This document shows positions 6,357-12,869 of a DNA stretch of 12,910 bases, in pieces; position 1 is the first letter of the stretch; each line of letters opens with the position of its first letter. Location: contig CAMVYG010000047.1 of the NCBI GenBank assembly GCA_947171615.1, forward strand, positions 1 to 12,910, in the 5' to 3' direction. Made by a program: the position numbers and the translations under genes. The stretch comes from an uncultured Clostridia bacterium (GTDB taxonomy: Bacteria > Bacillota > Clostridia > Oscillospirales > Acutalibacteraceae). Under the pieces are notes generated by a model. The model saw nothing but the letters and a program-made list of their open reading frames with translations, searched no databases and had not been told where the DNA came from.

Positions 6357-7384
6357 AGCACGACCCCCTCTGCGCCCTCGGTGATCTCACCGATCACAAC
6401 CGCCTTTTCCCCGGCGCGTTCCGCCGCCTGCACGGCAGCTTCCGCAGTTTCCCGGGAAACAGCCATACAGAGACCAATCCCCATATTAAAGGTGTTGTAC
6501 ATATCGTGCTCCGGGATATCCCCCACCTTTTGCAGCAGCGGGAAAATAGGCAGCGTGGGAATGGCCGCCTTTTCCACCTTTGCGGTCAGACCGGGCTTTA
6601 ACATGCGGGGAATGTTTTCATAAAAGCCGCCCCCGGTAATGTGGGAAATAGCCTTTACGTCCGCTGCCTCAATGGCGGTCAGCGCCGCTTTGACATAGAT
6701 TCGGGTGGGGGTCAGAAGCGTCTCTCCCAGCGTGCCGCCCAGCTCTTCATAATATTTGCCGATATTCGATTCATCCAGGCCAAAGACCTTTCGAACCAGG
6801 GAAAAGCCATTGGAGTGAACGCCGGAAGAGCACAGGCCGATGAGCACATCCCCTGTTTTCAGCCGGGAACCGTCGATGACCTTTGGCTTATCCACCAGGC
6901 CTACCGTAAAGCCGGCCAGATCGTAATCTTCCTCCGGCATCATACCGGGGTGCTCGGCAGTCTCTCCGCCAATCAGAGCACAGCCGGACTGCACGCAGCC
7001 CTCTGCCACCCCTGCTACGATCTGTGCAATCTTCTCCGGAATGTTTTTTCCGCAAGCGATATAATCCAGGAAAAACAGAGGCTTTGCCCCGCAGCACACC
7101 ACATCGTTTACACACATGGCCACCGCGTCGATCCCAATGGTGTCGTGCTTATCGAGAAGCATCGCCACTTTAAGCTTCGTTCCCACACCGTCTGTACCGG
7201 AAACCAGGATCGGCTCCCGCATGCCGGAAACCTCCGGGGCAAACAGGCCGCCAAACCCACCGATGCCGGAAACCACCCCGGGGATCATCGTGCGCTTTAC
7301 ATGCTCCTTCATCAGTTCCACCGATTTGTACCCGGCGGTGACGTCCACACCCGCCGCCTTATAACTGTCACTGTAGCTTTTCAT
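6350..7384 (-). CDS. purM: Phosphoribosylformylglycinamidine cyclo-ligase (AIR synthetase)
   Basis: PurM converts FGAM to AIR with ATP, step 5 of purine synthesis. The 344-residue product shows the family pattern: SYKAAGVDVTAG near the N-terminus, SGTDGVGTKL at 62-71, the NDVVCCGAKPLFFLDY block at 93-108, and GGETAEHPGM at 139-148. The frame stays open further upstream to 7471, but that extension runs through two hairpins and lacks homology. The ATG at 7384 has AGGGG 9 bases upstream and begins the recognised MKSYSDSYK start. It overlaps purN. A terminator-like hairpin pair separates it from the aminopeptidase gene, so it may be expressed at a different level from the genes before it. Confidence 0.97.
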   Translation of the reverse strand: MKSYSDSYKAAGVDVTAGYKSVELMKEHVKRTMIPGVVSGIGGFGGLFAPEVSGMREPILVSGTDGVGTKLKVAMLLDKHDTIGIDAVAMCVNDVVCCGAKPLFFLDYIACGKNIPEKIAQIVAGVAEGCVQSGCALIGGETAEHPGMMPEEDYDLAGFTVGLVDKPKVIDGSRLKTGDVLIGLCSSGVHSNGFSLVRKVFGLDESNIGKYYEELGGTLGETLLTPTRIYVKAALTAIEAADVKAISHITGGGFYENIPRMLKPGLTAKVEKAAIPTLPIFPLLQKVGDIPEHDMYNTFNMGIGLCMAVSRETAEAAVQAAERAGEKAVVIGEITEGAEGVVLC

Positions 7385-7411
7385 TGCAGCAGCCCCTTTT
7401 CCTATGAAGAT

Positions 7412-7486
7412 AAAAAACACGGAAGGCAGCACCGGGAAACCCCGATGTTGCCTTTTGCCGGACGCTGCCAATTCGCAGCCTCCGGC
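7412..7486 (-). terminator. Two tandem hairpins with a U-run between the aminopeptidase gene and purM
   Basis: In minus-strand order the first stem pairs 7475-7486 with 7457-7468 (11 of 12 positions, loop of 6). The second pairs 7441-7454 with 7423-7436 (13 of 14 including one G-U, loop of 4). Five bases after the second stem comes a run of six T (7412-7417 on the complement). This meets the form of an intrinsic terminator or attenuator inside the operon. The slightly distant U-run suggests partial read-through. Only 27 bases separate the U-run from the purM ATG, leaving little room for a separate promoter. Confidence 0.6.
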
Positions 7487-7492
7487 CGCGAA

Positions 7493-8722
7493 TCAGATCG
7501 CCCAATTTCCGTTTTTGAAGATCTGTACTTTTTTGCCGTCTCTGGTATATCCGGTGATGTTCAGCTCCTTGCTGCCCACCATAAAGTCCACATGGATGAT
7601 AGAATCGTTGATGCCCATCTCCTTGAGCTCCTCATCGGTCTTATCGGCAAAGCCTTCTATCGTCTCATTAAAGCCCATACCCAGCGCCACGTGGCAGGCG
7701 GCGTTTTCATCAAAGAGGGTGTTGTAGAAGAGAGTGCCGGAATTGGAAATGGGAGAATCGTCCGGCACCAGGGCAAGCTCGCCCAGCATGCAGGCGCCCT
7801 CGTCCATTTTGATCATATGCTCCAAAAGCTCCTGCCCCTGCTCGGCCTTTACAGAAACCGCTTTGCCATCCTTGAAGGTAACAGAGAACTTATCAATCAG
7901 GTTGCCCTGATAGGAAAGGGGCAAAGACGCCACCAGCGTTCCCTCGCATTTGCCCTTCATGGGAGAGGTGAACACCTCTTCCGTAGGCATATTGGGGTTA
8001 TAGAAAATACCGTTGGGCAAAGTGTCTCCGCCGCCGTGCCAGCGGGCCTCGGGAATCAGCCAGCACTTAAAATCCGTGCCGCTTTTGCTTTCGTAATGAA
8101 GATAGTCCAGCTGAAGGTCGTTAAGCTTTTTGCACTTTTCGGCAAGGGTCTTATTGTGCTTCTCCCACTGGGCAACAGGGTCGTTATCCTCCGTAATACG
8201 CACCGCCTGCAAAATAGCGTTCCACAGCTTTTCCACCGCCACGCTGGTGCGATCCTCCGGGAACACCTTCTTCGCCCACTTCTTGGAGGGAACGGCAATG
8301 ATCGTCCACTGATATTTGTTATCCATCTTTTTGCTGAAGGGCTTCATAATGGTTCCACGGGCGGCGCTGGACTTTTGCAGCTTTCCAATATTGACTCCCT
8401 TGAGCCCATCGGGATCGGAGGAATCAATATGGATCATAGCAGGCAAAGTATCAACCATATACTGCATTTTCGCCTTTTCCCATTCCTCCACACGGGAAAG
8501 CTGGGTCAGGGTTTGATGGCGGTAATGGAGCTTCGTCACCGCCTGGTCGGCCCAGTTGATCATCACCCACTTTGCCCCGGCGCGATATGCCTCTTCCGCC
8601 ACCATTTCGGCAAATTCATGCTGGTCTACCTGGGCGGAGATCACGCAGCCCTGGCCCTTTTGCAGATTGACTCCGCTTCTCACGGCCAGCTTGGCGTATT
8701 TTCTCATGATCGATTTTTTCAT
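7493..8722 (-). CDS. M29-family metallo-aminopeptidase
   Basis: This is a 409-residue cytoplasmic leucyl-type aminopeptidase related to AmpS/aminopeptidase T, removing N-terminal residues from peptides with a two-metal centre. By recall of the family, the metal ligands should be E249 (in NMPTEEVF), E315 (in LGELALV), H344 (in FDENAACHVALG), H377 and D379 (in HVDFM). All are present, so it looks active. The length is normal. AAAGGAG lies 8 bases before the ATG. It sits 40 bases after purE and ends at the double hairpin before purM, so a general peptidase is embedded in a purine gene run. No purine role is known to me; co-expression for growth or recycling is the simplest reading. Confidence 0.95.
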   Translation of the reverse strand: MKKSIMRKYAKLAVRSGVNLQKGQGCVISAQVDQHEFAEMVAEEAYRAGAKWVMINWADQAVTKLHYRHQTLTQLSRVEEWEKAKMQYMVDTLPAMIHIDSSDPDGLKGVNIGKLQKSSAARGTIMKPFSKKMDNKYQWTIIAVPSKKWAKKVFPEDRTSVAVEKLWNAILQAVRITEDNDPVAQWEKHNKTLAEKCKKLNDLQLDYLHYESKSGTDFKCWLIPEARWHGGGDTLPNGIFYNPNMPTEEVFTSPMKGKCEGTLVASLPLSYQGNLIDKFSVTFKDGKAVSVKAEQGQELLEHMIKMDEGACMLGELALVPDDSPISNSGTLFYNTLFDENAACHVALGMGFNETIEGFADKTDEELKEMGINDSIIHVDFMVGSKELNITGYTRDGKKVQIFKNGNWAI

Positions 8723-8762
8723 ACGTTCTTCTCCTTTACGCTTGATATATTCTTTTACAGTT

Positions 8763-9266
8763 TTACAGTTCTTTCAGCTTTTCCTGCAAGGCCTGATCCT
8801 TCTTTGCCACTCCCTCGGTCATTTCCCGCTTCATGGCGGTCAGCTTATCCTGAAGGGCCGGATCGGACAAGGCCAGCATCTGCGCCGCCAGAATAGCGGC
8901 GTTATCCGCGCCGTCAATGGCAACGGTGGCAACCGGAATGCCGGAGGGCATCTGCACGGTGGCTAAAAGGGCGTCCAGACCGTCCAGGGTGGAAGACTTC
9001 ACCGGGATACCGATCACCGGCAAAGTAGTGTGAGCCGCCAGCACACCGGCCAGGTGCGCCGCTTTTCCGGCTGCGGCAATGATAACGCCAAAGCCGTTTT
9101 GCAGGGCATTTTTCGAAAACTCCGCCGCAGCCTCCGGGGTGCGGTGAGCGCTCATCACGTGAGCTTCTACCGGAATTCCCAGGCTTTTCAGCCGCTTGAT
9201 GGCCGGGGCCACCACCGGCAGATCGCTGTCGCTGCCCATAATCACAGCAACTTTTTTCTCGCTCAT
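8763..9266 (-). CDS. purE: N5-carboxyaminoimidazole ribonucleotide mutase, class I PurE
   Basis: PurE rearranges N5-CAIR to CAIR in step 6 of purine synthesis. The 167-residue protein shows the class I markers: MGSDSD (10-15), the catalytic-histidine loop SAHRTP (39-44), and AAAGKAAHLAG (64-74) followed by AAHTTLPVIGIPV. The ATG at 9266 gives the usual MSEKKVAVIMGS start; a GTG at 9278 is a longer alternative. The nearest purine-rich site (AGGGGA) is about 13 bases from the ATG but only 1-2 from the GTG, so neither spacing is ideal and the start is the least certain part of the call. No purK accompanies it here. A foldback element lies between it and the upstream tautomerase gene. Confidence 0.95.
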   Translation of the reverse strand: MSEKKVAVIMGSDSDLPVVAPAIKRLKSLGIPVEAHVMSAHRTPEAAAEFSKNALQNGFGVIIAAAGKAAHLAGVLAAHTTLPVIGIPVKSSTLDGLDALLATVQMPSGIPVATVAIDGADNAAILAAQMLALSDPALQDKLTAMKREMTEGVAKKDQALQEKLKEL

Positions 9267-9313
9267 TCCCAAAGTCACTTCCCCTTTTCGTGTAGATTTG
9301 AAAGAAAAAGGCC

Positions 9314-9316
9314 TTA
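9314..9316. repeat. Target site duplication, left copy (TTA)
   Basis: These three bases directly abut the left end of the foldback element and match 9478-9480 at the right end. Read on the minus strand this is TAA, identical to the stop codon of the tautomerase gene on the other side. Confidence 0.65.
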
Positions 9317-9477
9317 GAGCCTGTTCAGCATCTCTCCACGCATGTTTTTTCGGCAGATTTTGCGAAGCAACTGTGTCAAAAATCCTTGCCGGGCGCCAGC
9401 CCGCCTGCGGACTTTTTCCTTGTTATCCGCAAAATCCTGCTCGAAATCCCCTACACGCTGAGATACTAAACAGGCTC
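9317..9477. mobile_element. 161-bp MITE-like foldback element with TTA target duplication
   Basis: The terminal inverted repeats are GAGCCTGTTCAGCATCTC (9317-9334) and the complement of 9460-9477, matching at 16 of 18 positions. TTA flanks both ends (9314-9316 and 9478-9480), consistent with a 3-base target duplication. The complementarity continues inwards: 9353-9364 pairs with 9428-9440 with one bulge, and GGGC-GCCA-GCCC marks the centre at 9391-9402. Most of the element can therefore fold on itself. It has no coding capacity, so it would have to be moved in trans. Terminal-repeat style and a TNA duplication resemble IS5-type elements, but that family assignment is inference. Confidence 0.85.
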
Positions 9478-9801
9478 TTACCAGGCCCAATTCGTGGTTT
9501 CCTCGAATTTCACATAGACATGCTTCGCGCCCAGGACCTCCTGAAAAAGGCCTACTGCCGCTTCGCCGAATTTCTGAAACGCCCCTGCAGGCGCCGTGCC
9601 GTAAATCGCCACATTCGCCATTACAATGGGGCCCTCCTCGCTGCCGCCGAACCACATACGGCTTTCATCGGCGATCTGCACCATCAAAGAGCTCTCCGAT
9701 TTCCCGGGGATCAGGGAAATTGCCTGTCCCAGTCCCGCTTTCAGCCGGGTTTCCTGTTCTGCCGTAACCGCGCAGCTTGTTCTCACATCTACAAAAGGCA
9801 T
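9478..9801 (-). CDS. MIF/phenylpyruvate tautomerase-like protein
   Basis: This is a 107-residue member of the tautomerase superfamily related to macrophage migration inhibitory factor, expected to interconvert keto and enol forms of phenylpyruvate-like acids. The catalytic proline follows the initiator methionine (MPFVDVRTS), as needed for an N-terminal Pro1. K34 matches the active-site lysine of MIF, and MWFGGSEEGP (49-58) matches the MIF block MAFGGSSEP. The C-terminal NWAW resembles the VGWN end. The ATG at 9801 is chosen because it gives Pro1 and has GAGG upstream; the frame is open further to 9891, but that extension covers the promoter. It is the first gene after the promoter at 9883-9911. 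Its TAA stop is the right target duplication of the foldback element. Confidence 0.92.
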   Translation of the reverse strand: MPFVDVRTSCAVTAEQETRLKAGLGQAISLIPGKSESSLMVQIADESRMWFGGSEEGPIVMANVAIYGTAPAGAFQKFGEAAVGLFQEVLGAKHVYVKFEETTNWAW

Positions 9802-9882
9802 AAGGCATCTTCCTCTCCTTTGCTCAAGGGAATTTGGCCTGTTTCGGAAAACCCGGAGCCGGTTCCCTATCAGAATAAATCC

Positions 9883-9911
9883 AGTATACAATGAAACCCA
9901 AAAAAGTTCAA
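9883..9911 (-). promoter_or_regulatory. Sigma-A-type promoter for the tautomerase-purE transcript
   Basis: On the minus strand TTGAAC (9906-9911) and TATACT (9883-9888) are separated by exactly 17 bases. Transcription should begin near 9876, giving a leader of about 75 bases before the tautomerase ATG. The -35 hexamer overlaps the 3' arm of the upstream terminator, and the spacer contains its U-run. I recognise no riboswitch in the leader. Confidence 0.75.
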
Positions 9912-9937
9912 GGCTTCTTACCGGTGTAAGAAGCCTT
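9900..9937 (-). terminator. Intrinsic terminator of the nfeD-SPFH operon
   Basis: AAGGCTTCTTAC (9910-9921) and GTAAGAAGCCTT (9926-9937) form a perfect 12-bp stem with a 4-base loop. On the minus strand, four bases after the stem, comes a run of six T (9900-9905). It lies about 47 bases after the SPFH stop codon. Confidence 0.9.
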
Positions 9938-9984
9938 GTCGAAAGAAAAATTTTCAGGGGATTTCCGCTCTAATTTTGTGCGAT

Positions 9985-10911
9985 TTATTTCTGGGGCTTT
10001 TCTCCGTCTGTTACAAGCTCCTTCAAGGAGACGGCCAGCCCTGCAAGCCCCTGAATGTTAGAGGGCACAATAATTTTCGTCGCCTTGCCGTCCGCTGCTT
10101 TCTCAAAGGCCTCCAGACTCTTCAGGGCAATGACCTGTTCGCCGGGATTTGCCTCATTCATCAGCTTTATCGCTTCGGCTCTGGCCTTCTGTACGGTGAG
10201 AATAGCCTCTGCCTCACCCTGCGCTTCCCGGATCTTTGTTTCCTTCACGGCGTCTGCCCGCAGCACGGCAGATTCCTTCTGACCCTCGGCGATCAGAATT
10301 GCACTGCGCTTTTCGCCCTCGGCGTCCAGAATTTTAGCGCGGCGTTCTCTTTCTGCCTTCATCTGCTTTTCCATAGAATCCTGAATTTCCGCAGGAGGAA
10401 TAATGTTTTTCAGCTCCACACGGTTTACCTTGATGCCCCAGGGATCGGTGGCCTCGTCCAGAATGACGCGAATCTTGGAATTAATCACATCGCGGCTTGT
10501 GAGGGTATGATCCAGCTCCATTTCACCGATGATGTTCCGCAGCGTGGTGGCGCTGAGGTTTTCAATGGCGGAAATGGGATTTTCCACGCCGTAAGCGTAA
10601 AGCTTGGGATCAGTGATCTGGAAATAGACCACGGTATCGATCTGCATGGTCACGTTATCCTTGGTAATCACCGGCTGAGGCGGGAAATCGATCACCTGTT
10701 CTTTTAAGCTCACCTTTTTCGCAATGCGGTCCAAAAAGGGAATTTTCACATGCAGACCTGTTCCCCACGCGGCATGAAACGCGCCCAGGCGCTCCACCAC
10801 AAAGGCATGGGCCTGAGGAACGATCTTGATATTGGCGATAATCACCGCCAGCACAAAAATAACCAATATCGCCACTACAAAAGTTGCGGCAAACGCTTCC
10901 AAACCTGTCAT
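9985..10911 (-). CDS. SPFH/stomatin-like membrane protein
   Basis: This 308-residue protein belongs to the SPFH group (stomatin, prohibitin, flotillin, HflK/C; bacterial QmcA-like), which forms membrane-anchored ring or scaffold assemblies. An N-terminal membrane segment covers about residues 7-28. The SPFH domain follows, with VVERLGAF, VKIPFLDRI, the VYFQITDP segment and DPWGIKVNRVELKNI. Next comes a long charged coiled-coil-prone stretch (ERERRAKILDAEGEKRSA and its continuation), then a C-terminal hydrophobic tail. Its ATG overlaps the nfeD stop codon as ATGA, the usual operon partner for this family. A terminator follows at 9900-9937. Confidence 0.95.
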   Translation of the reverse strand: MTGLEAFAATFVVAILVIFVLAVIIANIKIVPQAHAFVVERLGAFHAAWGTGLHVKIPFLDRIAKKVSLKEQVIDFPPQPVITKDNVTMQIDTVVYFQITDPKLYAYGVENPISAIENLSATTLRNIIGEMELDHTLTSRDVINSKIRVILDEATDPWGIKVNRVELKNIIPPAEIQDSMEKQMKAERERRAKILDAEGEKRSAILIAEGQKESAVLRADAVKETKIREAQGEAEAILTVQKARAEAIKLMNEANPGEQVIALKSLEAFEKAADGKATKIIVPSNIQGLAGLAVSLKELVTDGEKPQK

Positions 10912-11357
10912 ACTGCTTCTCCTTCCTTTTCCGGGCGCACGATCAGCTTTACGCCTTCAATGCGCTCTACCCTGACGGTTTCTCCTTTGGAGATCACCGT
11001 ACTGTCCTCAACGGAACGGGCGGCCCAGCTGTTTCCCCGCACCGCAACTCTGCCGATTCCCAACAGATTGCTGATATCCTCCGTGACCAAAGCGGTACAG
11101 CCCAGCACCATATCGGCGTTGGTGCTTTCCGCTTTCTCCTTCTGGATCCTTTTTGCCAAAGGGCGGGTGACAAGCAAAGCCAGCGTGGAAACCACCAAAA
11201 ACAACAGAATTTGCAGCCAGATCGGGCCGCCCAGCAGGCTTACGATCAACGCTGCCAATCCCCCGGGCACAAACCAGATGGACACCAGCGCAGGCGCGGC
11301 TGCCTCGGCCACAGCAGCAAGAATCGTTACGCCCAGCCAAACATACTGCATCACCAT
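10908..11357 (-). CDS. NfeD-like membrane protein
   Basis: This is a short-form NfeD protein of 149 residues. Two or three hydrophobic segments lie between residues 5 and 64 (LGVTILAAVAEAAAPALVSI, GLAALIVSLLGGPI, LQILLFLVVSTLALLV). A C-terminal OB-fold-type domain follows, with the typical GRVAVRGNSWAARS pattern at 102-115. NfeD proteins pair with SPFH proteins and are thought to help assemble membrane microdomains; the stop overlaps the SPFH start here. The ATG at 11357 is chosen because GGGGG lies 7 bases upstream. Alternatives are ATGs at 11363 and 11351, or the upstream 11387, which lacks a binding site. Confidence 0.9.
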   Translation of the reverse strand: MVMQYVWLGVTILAAVAEAAAPALVSIWFVPGGLAALIVSLLGGPIWLQILLFLVVSTLALLVTRPLAKRIQKEKAESTNADMVLGCTALVTEDISNLLGIGRVAVRGNSWAARSVEDSTVISKGETVRVERIEGVKLIVRPEKEGEAV

Positions 11358-11435
11358 TGCCATTCCCCCTTCCGGACTCAGCGCCATAATGAAAGAAGCA
11401 AAGCTTTTCCGGCGCCAAAGCCCTCTCTAATCATC

Positions 11436-11464
11436 AGTATACTGTATGGAAAGGGAAAAAGCAA
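11436..11464 (-). promoter_or_regulatory. Promoter for the nfeD-SPFH operon
   Basis: On the minus strand TTGCTT (11459-11464) and TATACT (11436-11441) are separated by 17 bases. The -10 is strong and the -35 weak. The transcript would begin near 11429, about 70 bases before the chosen nfeD start. The -35 touches a nested inverted repeat at 11464-11543. Confidence 0.6.
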
Positions 11465-11629
11465 GAGAACCTTCCTTAAGGATATTTTACCAAATCATTA
11501 TCAGTAAAACACCCATATCGGCTAAAAACGGAACCCGTTCTCTCATCGCTTGAAGCAATCTTCGTCACCCTCGACTGTGTTTCGGTATTTCATTTAAACC
11601 TTTTTTGAGAAAGGCGGTGCTCATTTGAG

Positions 11630-11652
11630 AAAAAAGGAACGTGCTTCCCTTT
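11630..11652 (-). terminator. Weak terminator after the ROK gene
   Basis: On the minus strand, about 15 bases after the ROK stop, AAAGGGAA and TTCCTTT form a 7-bp stem with one bulged G and a short loop. The stem leads into a run of T. The stem is AT-rich and short, so efficiency is doubtful. Confidence 0.45.
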
Positions 11653-11666
11653 GAGCCGTTTATGCT

Positions 11667-12803
11667 TCAAACTTCTTCCTCTGCCAAAAGCTGCGGAATG
11701 ATCCTTTCCTTTGCCATAGCGGCGGCTCCCAGCACGCCGGGGTCCGCACAGGTGCTCTTCCGCACACGGATCCCGCCTATCGAGATTTTTTCCACCTTTT
11801 TGCAGATAGAATCAAAAAGCTGATCCCCCAGCAGATCAAAGAGCTCTCCTCCCAGAGAAATATGATCGCAGTCATAACACATCATCATATTATTGATACA
11901 CAGCGCACCGCAAATCGCCACATATTCAATGGCGATCTCCCTGTTTTCCTCCAGAATAGCCCCATCAGGCTGCAAACCAAACTTTTCCTGAATTGCACCC
12001 AGATTAATTTTGCTTTCCAGCCATCCGGCGCCGCCCGAGCCCGCTACATAATCATCTAAAAACGTCATGTACCCCACTTCGCCGCACATGTAATGCTTTC
12101 CTCTTCGCAGCTTGCCGTTTAAGATCACGCCGCTTCCGATGCCGGTACCAAAAGAAAGGTACAAAAGATCATTTTCTTCCGTAAGCTCCAGATCCAAAAA
12201 CTCTCCCATAACGTCCATGTTCAGGTCGTTATCCACAGAAACCGACTTGTGATAATAATTTTCTATCTTTCGAAGAAGAGAGCCGATCTCCATCTCACCG
12301 GGAATTCCGATCAATGGCGCCATTAAGATCTTTTCCTGCTCCACATCATAAATGCCGGGCAGGCCAAGCCCGATCCCCAACACATCGGAAAGATAGATCT
12401 CGTTTTCCACCAAAAGCTCATTGATTATCTGGAACAGCGTTTCTTCCATGGTTTTCTTAAAATCGTTATGAACCCGAATTTTTTTCAGCGCCACCAGCTC
12501 GTTTTTCAGGTTGCTGATCCCTACCCTGAGAAAATCTCCCTCATGGATAGCGCCAATAAAATAATAACGGTTTTTATTGAGCCGGAGCATTTGGGGCTTT
12601 CTCCCCAGCGCCGCCTCGCCTTTGCCCAGCTCAATGACTAACTCCTTTTCCGCCAGAAACTGTATGATCTTCATCACGGTAGGAGGGCTGATCCCCGTAA
12701 TGTGAGAAAGCTCCGCTTTAGAAGTTTCCTCCATTTTGCAAAGCAGCTCAAAGACATTTTTCCGGTTCATATCCTTCAAATGGGATGAGACATAGGGCTT
12801 CAC
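11667..12803 (-). CDS. ROK-family transcriptional regulator with degenerate zinc motif
   Basis: This is a 378-residue NagC/XylR-type regulator: a winged helix-turn-helix (about 12-60, with TSKAELSHITGISPPTVMKI) joined to a ROK sugar-kinase-like domain. Such proteins usually bind sugar-operon operators and release them on binding a sugar. The kinase-type aspartate remains (D193 in VDNDLN), as does LSFGTGIGSGV. The usual GEIGH-x-CxCGxxGC zinc site is lost: here it reads GEVGYMTF (241-248), then GSGGAGWLES, with no cysteines or histidine. The phosphate-binding loop near residues 82-96 is also atypical, so ligand sensing without phosphorylation is likely. The start is GTG at 12803, because GGGGAGG lies 7 bases upstream. 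Reading from the in-frame TTG at 12869 would translate the promoter. Confidence 0.9.
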   Translation of the reverse strand: MKPYVSSHLKDMNRKNVFELLCKMEETSKAELSHITGISPPTVMKIIQFLAEKELVIELGKGEAALGRKPQMLRLNKNRYYFIGAIHEGDFLRVGISNLKNELVALKKIRVHNDFKKTMEETLFQIINELLVENEIYLSDVLGIGLGLPGIYDVEQEKILMAPLIGIPGEMEIGSLLRKIENYYHKSVSVDNDLNMDVMGEFLDLELTEENDLLYLSFGTGIGSGVILNGKLRRGKHYMCGEVGYMTFLDDYVAGSGGAGWLESKINLGAIQEKFGLQPDGAILEENREIAIEYVAICGALCINNMMMCYDCDHISLGGELFDLLGDQLFDSICKKVEKISIGGIRVRKSTCADPGVLGAAAMAKERIIPQLLAEEEV

Positions 12804-12810
12804 TTCGTTT

Positions 12811-12817
12811 CCTCCCC
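12811..12817 (-). promoter_or_regulatory. Ribosome binding site fixing the ROK start
   Basis: GGGGAGG on the minus strand, followed by a 7-base spacer and GTG at 12803. It is the only strong site near the 5' end of the gene and excludes the longer TTG and ATG starts. Confidence 0.8.
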
Positions 12818-12839
12818 AACATTTCTTAATTCTGTTAAA

Positions 12840-12869
12840 AGTATAAGGGCGCACCATCTGTTCTGTCAA
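12840..12869 (-). promoter_or_regulatory. Promoter of the ROK gene
   Basis: On the minus strand a consensus TTGACA (12864-12869) and TATACT (12840-12845) are 18 bases apart, giving a start near 12833 and a leader of about 30 bases. The remaining 41 bases to the window edge (12870-12910) are AT-rich and show no identifiable gene. Confidence 0.8.

Larger units (their letters stand above)
11358..11666. other. Intergenic region between the ROK gene and nfeD
   Basis: This stretch of about 300 bases holds the nfeD leader and promoter (11436-11464), a nested imperfect inverted repeat, and a weak ROK terminator (11630-11652). The outer arms of the repeat are AGAGAAC at 11464-11470 and GTTCTCT at 11537-11543; the inner arms are GATATTTTAC at 11481-11490, with GTAAAA at 11504-11509 and ATATC at 11515-11519. 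I see no convincing gene, tRNA or known riboswitch in it. Confidence 0.6.

Noticed and set aside
6641..8896. Very long open frame on the plus strand opposite purM and the aminopeptidase gene
   Set aside because: It lies antisense to two genes with unmistakable family motifs, has no recognisable domain, and its composition (rich in His, Arg, Leu, Gly) is typical of a shadow frame in GC-rich coding sequence.
9317..9477. A purE promoter inside the foldback element (a perfect TTGACA is present on the minus strand)
   Set aside because: No acceptable -10 hexamer occurs at 15-19 bases from it, so the match is probably chance.
9802..9876. Purine-type riboswitch in the leader of the tautomerase-pur transcript
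   Set aside because: The 75-base leader shows only short GC-rich pairings and none of the conserved loop sequences of the purine riboswitch that I could recognise.
12804..12869. N-terminal extension of the ROK protein to a TTG at 12869
   Set aside because: This TTG is part of a TTGACA -35 box with a matching TATACT 18 bases on, and the strong ribosome binding site points to GTG at 12803.
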